From: Scatacola_A faecigallinarum
Lineage (GTDB): Bacteria; Pseudomonadota; Alphaproteobacteria; RF32; CAG-239
DNA length: 64,000 bases
Direction of reading: 5' to 3'
NCBI GenBank assembly: GCA_018713605.1
Contig: DVOM01000001.1
Span: 1-64,000, forward strand
The notes beneath the pieces were generated by a model. The model was not told the DNA's origin. It was given only the letters and a program-made list of their open reading frames with translations, and did no database searches. A program made the position numbers and the translations under genes. Positions 58,692 to 64,000 of this stretch are shown piece by piece. Numbering within the stretch: the stretch's first letter is position 1; each line of letters begins with the position of its first letter.

Positions 58692-59852
58692 CTATTGGAT
58701 GGCTTCGCTGATAATTGCGCAGGCATCTTCGCGGGTCAGTTCGACCGGATCCAGCAGATACAGCGCGCCCATTGCCGCAAACGAATTTTCGGCCAGTTTT
58801 TCGGCATCGTCTTTCCGCAGCCCCCAATCCGAGAGTTTCAACCCTTCAAGCCCCACGTTTTTAATCAGCTTTTTCAAAGCCGTAATAAAAGCCGATGGCG
58901 AATTGACGTTTTCCTCGCCCATCGCCCGGGCCATGTCCATATAACGCGGCGCCACTTTCTTCTCATCTTTTTTCAGAAGATGCGTAAAATACGGTACCGA
59001 AAGCGCAACCAGACCGGCGCCGTGCGGCAGCCCCGGATAAAAGGCCGACAGGGCATGCTCCATCGAATGCTCGGAAATACAGCAGGAAGTGCTCTCCACC
59101 ATACCGGCCTGCGTACTTGCCCAAGCCATTTCCTCGCGCGCCTGCAGATTGTTGCCGTCCTTGACCGCTTCCGGCAGAAACTTGGCAATCCGCCTGATGG
59201 AATTGAGCGCAAACAAGTCGCTTAACGGCTGCGCTACTTTAGCCAGATACCCTTCCGCCGAATGGAAAAAAGCGTCCATTCCCTGATATGCCGTCAGGTT
59301 GGCCGGTACCGAAACCATCAGTTCCGGGTCAACAATCGACAGGGTCGGAAACAGCTGTTTGATGCCGAAACCGATTTTTTCATTGGTTTCCAGATTGGTT
59401 ATTACCGTCCACGGGTCTGATTCCGTTCCGGTTCCCGCCGTCGTTGGAATGGCGACAATCGGCAGCGCGGCGTTCTCAACTTCCCTGCCCTTGACATATT
59501 CCCAATAATTGCCGGGATTGGTCGCAGCCAACGCAATCGCCTTGGCTGAATCGATGGCGCTGCCGCCGCCGAGACCGACAACCATATCGCAGTTTTCGCG
59601 CCTTGCCAGTTCCGCGGCTTCCGACACATGCGCCAGCGTCGGATTTGGCAGAACCTTGTCAAACAGCACTGAGTCCACACCGTTTTCCTTCAGATACTGC
59701 GTTACCTGATTAAGATACCCCAGCCTTTTCATCGATTGGCCGTTGGTAATGACAATCAGCGCCTTGCTTCCGGGAAGTTCTTCCGTTGCCAGTTCTTTAA
59801 GCCTGCCGCGGCCGAAAATAATCTTGGTCGGGATATGGTAATCAAAATGCAT
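58692..59852 (-). CDS. iron-containing alcohol dehydrogenase
   Basis: NAD(P)-dependent alcohol dehydrogenase of 386 aa. The nucleotide motif G-G-G-S-A-I-D-S-A-K is near residue 95, and metal ligands include H-S-M-E-H-A-L and G-L-P-H-G-A-G-L. AAGGAGG lies 6 bases before ATG 59852; the frame opens earlier (59912) without a site. It resembles butanol/lactaldehyde-type enzymes and suits a fermentative lifestyle. Substrate not predictable. Confidence 0.9.
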   Translation of the reverse strand: MHFDYHIPTKIIFGRGRLKELATEELPGSKALIVITNGQSMKRLGYLNQVTQYLKENGVDSVLFDKVLPNPTLAHVSEAAELARRENCDMVVGLGGGSAIDSAKAIALAATNPGNYWEYVKGREVENAALPIVAIPTTAGTGTESDPWTVITNLETNEKIGFGIKQLFPTLSIVDPELMVSVPANLTAYQGMDAFFHSAEGYLAKVAQPLSDLFALNSIRRIAKFLPEAVKDGNNLQAREEMAWASTQAGMVESTSCCISEHSMEHALSAFYPGLPHGAGLVALSVPYFTHLLKKDEKKVAPRYMDMARAMGEENVNSPSAFITALKKLIKNVGLEGLKLSDWGLRKDDAEKLAENSFAAMGALYLLDPVELTREDACAIISEAIQ

Positions 59853-59901
59853 GTCAATCCTCCTTAAAATTCCAGTCAGGAATAATATAGGGAGCAAATT
59901 G

Positions 59902-60531
59902 TCAGACTTCAAGCATTACCGCTTTTTCCAGCGCGTCAATATCGCTGCCGCAGATAAGATTGTGCAGTTTTGCCAGCTTTTCTTCCGGCAGATCGTAAAT
60001 GTGCAGCCGCAGCAGACGTTCAATAACTTTCGCATCAAAACGTTTTTTTATCTCCCGGGCCGGATTGCCGCCGACCAGCGTATACGGCGGCACGTCTTTC
60101 ACGACCACTGCGCCGGCAGCAACAACCGCCCCCTCGCCGATGGTTATTCCCGGCAGAATCATCGCCCGCATGCCAATCCATACGCCATCGGCGATAACCG
60201 TATCTCCTTTGGAGCAATACAACTCGGGCAACTTGTCCAAATGCGGATAACTGCTGAACCAGTCCGTCCGGTGCGTCGAATTTCCGCCCATTATAATAAC
60301 AGTTTCCGCACCGATGCAAACATAGTCGCCGATATAAAGTTTGTCAGTTTTCCATTGCGGTTCCCAGTGCGCAAGACTATATTCGTCGCCATACAGATAA
60401 CGGACGCAATAATCTTCAAACGAACCGCTCCAGGCATCGCTGTAATAACTGTGCCGACCTTTTATAACAATATTCGGATTTTTGACCGTCTCGGCCAAAT
60501 TCTGCACCTTTGACCAGTGTTTATTCCGCAT
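59902..60531 (-). CDS. CatB-type O-acetyltransferase (hexapeptide repeat)
   Basis: Protein of 209 aa with a left-handed beta-helix of hexapeptide repeats (for example I-A-D-G-V-W-I-G and I-G-E-G-A-V-V-A-A-G-A-V-V). The H-W-E-P-Q and N-S-T-H-R segments match xenobiotic/chloramphenicol acetyltransferases of the VatD/CatB type. It acetylates an unknown acceptor, possibly a sugar. It overlaps the DHH gene end by 11 bases. Confidence 0.86.
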   Translation of the reverse strand: MRNKHWSKVQNLAETVKNPNIVIKGRHSYYSDAWSGSFEDYCVRYLYGDEYSLAHWEPQWKTDKLYIGDYVCIGAETVIIMGGNSTHRTDWFSSYPHLDKLPELYCSKGDTVIADGVWIGMRAMILPGITIGEGAVVAAGAVVVKDVPPYTLVGGNPAREIKKRFDAKVIERLLRLHIYDLPEEKLAKLHNLICGSDIDALEKAVMLEV

Positions 60532-61387
60532 TTTTTCCCTTACGCAGAAATTCAGGCAATTCTGCCAGATTCGAAGCGCCGGCCGCCTTCACATGGCCGC
60601 CGCCGCCCATGCTTGCCGCCAGCTTGGAAACGTCTATCCCGTCCTTATAGGTATAAAAAGACAGGTTCCATTTGTTGTGTCCGTTCATAAAGAAGTTAAT
60701 CCGCACGTCATAATCCATAACGTTTTCAACGGAATCGAAAAAGTCCGAATATCCCTGCGGCATATTGGCACAAATACATTTCAGCCCGTTAATTTCGCTT
60801 TCAAAGGCAATGCTGCGTACCAGACGGAAGTTGCGCATTTTAATCCAGGACAAAATCGCCTCGCCCTTTTCGACGATAGCGGCAATATCCAGTTCGTTGT
60901 TAAAAAGCTTTACCCAGATTTCGTCGTCAGGCTTGTTGGTGCCCAAAGACTGAAAGGCAAACTCAAACGGACGCACCCGCGGGTCACGCAGGTCAAAGAC
61001 ATCGTTCAGCCCCAGCAGTTTTACGCCTTCCGGCACCGGACGGTCCGGATAGTAATATTCCCAGCACAGAACCATCGCCGCCGTTCCGGACCGGCGGATG
61101 CCCTTGATGGCCTCATATTCGCCGGTCTGCATTTTCTGCTCGTATTCCTCAATTACCGAAGCGTGATGATCAATCCACGTCACGTCGCGGGTCTTGTTCA
61201 GCTCAAACATGTAATCAACCGGCAGAGCATAATCGCAGATAACGATTTTGTCGTGTTTTTCAATCTCTTCATACGGAATTTTCATATCATGGTTAATTCC
61301 CAGAAACTCGGTTTCCGGATAAACGCTGCGCACAACGGCAGCGGAGCCTTTTCCGTCATGATCGGCAATATGGTACACACATAACAT
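60521..61387 (-). CDS. DHH-family phosphoesterase
   Basis: Phosphodiesterase of 288 aa with DHH motifs: H-I-A-D-H-D-G-K-G-S-A near the start, I-C-D-Y-A-L-P, and W-I-D-H-H-A-S; the DHHA1 part has G-G-G-G-H-V-K-A-A-G. Members degrade nanoRNAs (NrnA-like) or cyclic dinucleotides. Which one applies here is open. Confidence 0.82.
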   Translation of the reverse strand: MLCVYHIADHDGKGSAAVVRSVYPETEFLGINHDMKIPYEEIEKHDKIVICDYALPVDYMFELNKTRDVTWIDHHASVIEEYEQKMQTGEYEAIKGIRRSGTAAMVLCWEYYYPDRPVPEGVKLLGLNDVFDLRDPRVRPFEFAFQSLGTNKPDDEIWVKLFNNELDIAAIVEKGEAILSWIKMRNFRLVRSIAFESEINGLKCICANMPQGYSDFFDSVENVMDYDVRINFFMNGHNKWNLSFYTYKDGIDVSKLAASMGGGGHVKAAGASNLAELPEFLRKGKNAE

Positions 61388-61409
61388 TTCTTATCCCCTC
61401 TCTACACAT

Positions 61410-62198
61410 TTAAAATTCAATAACCATGTTGTCGTAAGCCGGACGCACAAACGGCGGCGTCAGCTCGCCGATCCGGTCATAATCACACTCGTTGGCCATA
61501 TGATTGATAATCGCCCTCTCCGGCTTAATCCTTTCAATCACGCTCATAACCTCGTCCAAACCGGCATGCTGAACCGCTCCCTCAGGCGTCGTCAGCGGCA
61601 GCACCATCAGCTTCGGCCTCCTTTTAATCATCTTAAAGGCGCTGGCCGCCAAAACCTTAAAATCGGCAATATGCACATATTCGCCGTCGTCAACGACATA
61701 ACCGTAGCATTCGGTGCAGTGGTTCAGAAGCTTAATCGGCACAATCTTCACGCCTTTAACAAAAAAAGGCTTGTTGGCCTTGACCACGTTCATTACCAGG
61801 CTCGGACGGCGGATAACGTTGTTGGTAACCTTCTTGGAGGCAATCAGATAATCGAAACGATGCTCAATCTTCTTCATCGTGTATTTTCCGGCATAAACGT
61901 CCAGACTCTGGCGGTTAATCCGGTTAATTTCGCGCAGATCGTCAATGCCGTGCAGATGATCGGCATGCGCATGCGAATACAAAACCCCGTCCACATTGCG
62001 GATATTCTGGGCAATCAGCTGCGCCCGCATATCCGGCCCGGTGTCAATCAGCAGCCTGACACCCTTGTATTCCAGATAAGTCGAAGCCCGGGTACGCACA
62101 TTTTTCGGATTTTCAGGATTACAGCGCCCAAAACCCGTGCCTAGGGAAGGAACGCCGGGGGCGGCACCGGAACCAAGAATAATCAGCCTGTTTTCCAT
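61410..62198 (-). CDS. MBL-fold metallo-hydrolase (PhnP-like)
   Basis: Metal-dependent hydrolase of 262 aa. The motif S-H-A-H-A-D-H-L-H-G-I-D (about residues 75-86) binds two metals; H-C-T-E-C-Y and a C-terminal N-H-M follow. Resembles PhnP/RNase-Z-like phosphodiesterases. The gene follows tatD, sharing one base at 62198; this tatD-hydrolase pair is common in alphaproteobacteria. Confidence 0.85.
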   Translation of the reverse strand: MENRLIILGSGAAPGVPSLGTGFGRCNPENPKNVRTRASTYLEYKGVRLLIDTGPDMRAQLIAQNIRNVDGVLYSHAHADHLHGIDDLREINRINRQSLDVYAGKYTMKKIEHRFDYLIASKKVTNNVIRRPSLVMNVVKANKPFFVKGVKIVPIKLLNHCTECYGYVVDDGEYVHIADFKVLAASAFKMIKRRPKLMVLPLTTPEGAVQHAGLDEVMSVIERIKPERAIINHMANECDYDRIGELTPPFVRPAYDNMVIEF

Positions 62199-62992
62199 CA
62201 GTACGCGTACCTCCCTTTGTCGCTGGCCTTGCGAAACAACCGGTAAAAGTTGTCGGAAGTAATCTGTGCCAGTTTTTCCAACGGAACATCCTTAATCTGT
62301 GCCAGCTTTTCGGCCGTATGCACCACAAAAGAAGATTCGTTGCGTCGGCCGCGCATCGGCACCGGCGCAAGAAACGGCGCGTCAGTTTCCACCAGCAGGC
62401 GGTCAAGCGGCACTTCGGCAAAAATATCGCGCAGTTCGCCGGATTTGTTGAAAGTAATGATTCCCGATGCTGAAATGTAAAATCCGATGGACAGGGCAAA
62501 ATCGGCCAGTTTTTTTGAAGACGAAAAGCAGTGAATTTCGCCGCTGAACGCCCCTTTTTTATATTCTTCGTCCAAAATCGCAATCGTATCGTCGTCTGCA
62601 TCTCGCGTATGAATAATCAACGGCAGGCCTGTTTCCCTTGCAGCCTTGATTTGTTCAACAAAAACTTTAACTTGTATGTCTTTCGGACTGTAATCGTAGT
62701 AATAATCCAAACCGCATTCGCCGATAGCAACGACTTTCTTATGCGCAGCTTTGGCAATAAAGTCCTCCGCTCTGATATCCGGATATTCCGCCGCATTATG
62801 CGGATGTACACCGACCGCCGTATAAATGAACGGATATTTTTCGGAAATTTCCAGCTGCTTATCCAGTTCGTCAATATTGTTTCCCGCATTCAGCATGGCA
62901 GTCACGCCATTCTCGCGCGCCCGGGCCAGCATATCCTCAAAATCTTCTTCAAAATCGTTAAAATCCAAATGACAATGACTGTCTACTAACAT
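62198..62992 (-). CDS. tatD: TatD-family deoxyribonuclease
   Basis: Metal-dependent hydrolase of 264 aa with D-S-H-C-H-L-D at the start, G-E-C-G-L-D-Y-Y near residue 92, and later I-I-H-T-R-D and V-E-T-D-A-P-F-L-A-P. TatD enzymes trim DNA or RNA 3' ends. It lies 13 bases after holB. Confidence 0.92.
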   Translation of the reverse strand: MLVDSHCHLDFNDFEEDFEDMLARARENGVTAMLNAGNNIDELDKQLEISEKYPFIYTAVGVHPHNAAEYPDIRAEDFIAKAAHKKVVAIGECGLDYYYDYSPKDIQVKVFVEQIKAARETGLPLIIHTRDADDDTIAILDEEYKKGAFSGEIHCFSSSKKLADFALSIGFYISASGIITFNKSGELRDIFAEVPLDRLLVETDAPFLAPVPMRGRRNESSFVVHTAEKLAQIKDVPLEKLAQITSDNFYRLFRKASDKGRYAY

Positions 62993-63005
62993 ATTACCTT
63001 CCGTT

Positions 63006-64000
63006 TTATATTACCTTGCAAATCCCGCTGATAATGTTGATAAGCGCCTGTTTCTTGTCCAAATTAAGTCTTGCCGTCTCATCAAAGATTCTGACCGCCT
63101 TTTCCCACATTTCGGCCAGTTCCTCAACGTTCTCACAGCCCTTCACGTTCTCGGCCACAAATTTCAGCACCAGTTCCTGTACCAGATTATAGCTGTCCTC
63201 GTCGGCAACCGCCGCATCGCAGAAAGCCAGCAAATCGGCAAGCTTGTACTTGTTTTTGGCATAAATAATCTTGCACAAATCATCATAACTGGCCAACGCC
63301 GCATTGTCGGCATAACGGATAGCCTTTCCGACGCTGCCGGAACTCAGCTCTGCCAGCCCTTTGACGGCTTTCTCCGAAAGTTCCGGCCGGTAACGGCGCA
63401 GCAAACTGGCCACCTCGTTTTCCGCCAACGGTTTCAGGTTCATTTTGGCACAACGCGAACGAATGGTCGGCAGCAACCGGTTCGGATTGTGGCTGATAAG
63501 CATAATGACCGTTTTTGCCGGCGGTTCCTCCAGAATCTTTAAAATAGCATTTGCACCGGCATTGTTCAAATCGTCAATACTGTCGACAATAACCACGCGC
63601 CAGCCGTCGTTAGACGATTTCTTGGCCAGAAACTCGTTAATCGTGCGCACATCGTCAACCTTGATAATTGCCGATTTCTTCAGACTTTTCAGCTCTTCGT
63701 CAGAGAGCCTTTCCCCTTCCTTAATCGCCTTCAGCACCTTTTTTTTGTCGGTTTCGGTAAAATCGCGCTCAATTACCTTCAAATCCGGATGCGACGCATT
63801 TGCCACCAGCTTATAAGTCTGAGAATCGACGCTTACGTCAAGCGAACCGTATTTGTCGCGCTGCCGCTCGTCTGCCGCCAGCAGAAAACGCGCAAACCTG
63901 AACGCCAGCGTCGCCTTGCCGATACCCTCTATGCCGCAAAGCAGCCAGGAATTATGCAATGTTCTGTTTTTCCACGCATTCAAGAAAATCTGCTCTTCCT
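63006..64000 (-). CDS. holB: DNA polymerase III delta' subunit (truncated at window edge)
   Basis: Partial gene, about 331 codons visible; the start lies past position 64000, since the frame is open through the edge (I-F-L-N-A-W-K-N-R...). The delta' subunit belongs to the clamp loader. Seen: Walker-like G-I-E-G-I-G-K-A-T, V-D-S-I-D-D-L-N-N-A-G-A-N-A-I-L-K-I-L-E-E-P-P, and S-R-C-A-K. It precedes tatD, a common alphaproteobacterial order. Confidence 0.93.
   Translation of the reverse strand, partial: EEQIFLNAWKNRTLHNSWLLCGIEGIGKATLAFRFARFLLAADERQRDKYGSLDVSVDSQTYKLVANASHPDLKVIERDFTETDKKKVLKAIKEGERLSDEELKSLKKSAIIKVDDVRTINEFLAKKSSNDGWRVVIVDSIDDLNNAGANAILKILEEPPAKTVIMLISHNPNRLLPTIRSRCAKMNLKPLAENEVASLLRRYRPELSEKAVKGLAELSSGSVGKAIRYADNAALASYDDLCKIIYAKNKYKLADLLAFCDAAVADEDSYNLVQELVLKFVAENVKGCENVEELAEMWEKAVRIFDETARLNLDKKQALINIISGICKVI

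Noticed and set aside
58571..58726. Longer N-terminus for MetG
   Set aside because: The 52 extra residues do not resemble the family, and the conserved start S-K-I-L-I-T-S-A-L-P-Y begins at 58570.

Overview
The window reads as the chromosome of an alphaproteobacterium that probably lives with little or no oxygen. The alphaproteobacterial signs are a near-match to the GAAC-N7-GAAC LexA box before recA, a gatCAB operon, the C-terminal half of a Yej-type peptide importer, and a holB-tatD-metallo-hydrolase-metG neighbourhood. A complete Rnf operon with its flavin transferase (apbE), plus an iron-dependent alcohol dehydrogenase, suggests fermentative or anaerobic energy metabolism. A host-associated (gut-type) lineage is my inference. 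The standard bacterial code is used, and TGA is a stop.

Left arm (1-22.3 kb): a GldA/GldF/GldG-like ABC system with a DUF4340 protein; a soluble PAS histidine kinase; an LprI-like inhibitor; an SPFH protein; tRNA-Lys(CTT); a candidate structured RNA; an AsmA-like protein; a DsbD-type reductase with a CDP-alcohol phosphotransferase; then apbE-rseC-rnfBCDGEA. After these come a family 5 uracil-DNA glycosylase, an outer-membrane barrel, an HD phosphohydrolase, and a lipoprotein preceded by a second structured RNA with its own terminator. Most genes here are on the + strand (19 of 24).

Centre (22.61-30.88 kb): an 8.2-kb AT-richer prophage that I interpret as a tailless, membrane-containing double-jelly-roll (DJR) phage. 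It has a short FtsK/HerA-like packaging ATPase, a candidate DJR major capsid protein, many tiny one-helix membrane proteins, a spike module, a SleB-type cell-wall hydrolase and a very basic 48-residue protein. Replication looks like phage lambda in layout: a winged-helix initiator gene carries iteron-like 24-bp repeats next to an AT-rich tract. No integrase is visible. Both ends carry dif-like sequences sharing an 11-bp core, so integration by the host XerC/XerD recombinases is the simplest model.

Right arm (30.9-64 kb): 28 of 34 genes are on the - strand. They include yejEF, a sulfatase-like pseudoenzyme, rpsD, a TPR-methyltransferase, a secreted ankyrin protein, tRNA-Ser(GCT), membrane transporters, a sugar or nucleoside kinase, gatCAB, sppA, fabI, recA, trkH, metG, an alcohol dehydrogenase, tatD and the truncated holB. 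The switch of gene direction at the prophage fits a replication terminus there, which agrees with the dif assignment.
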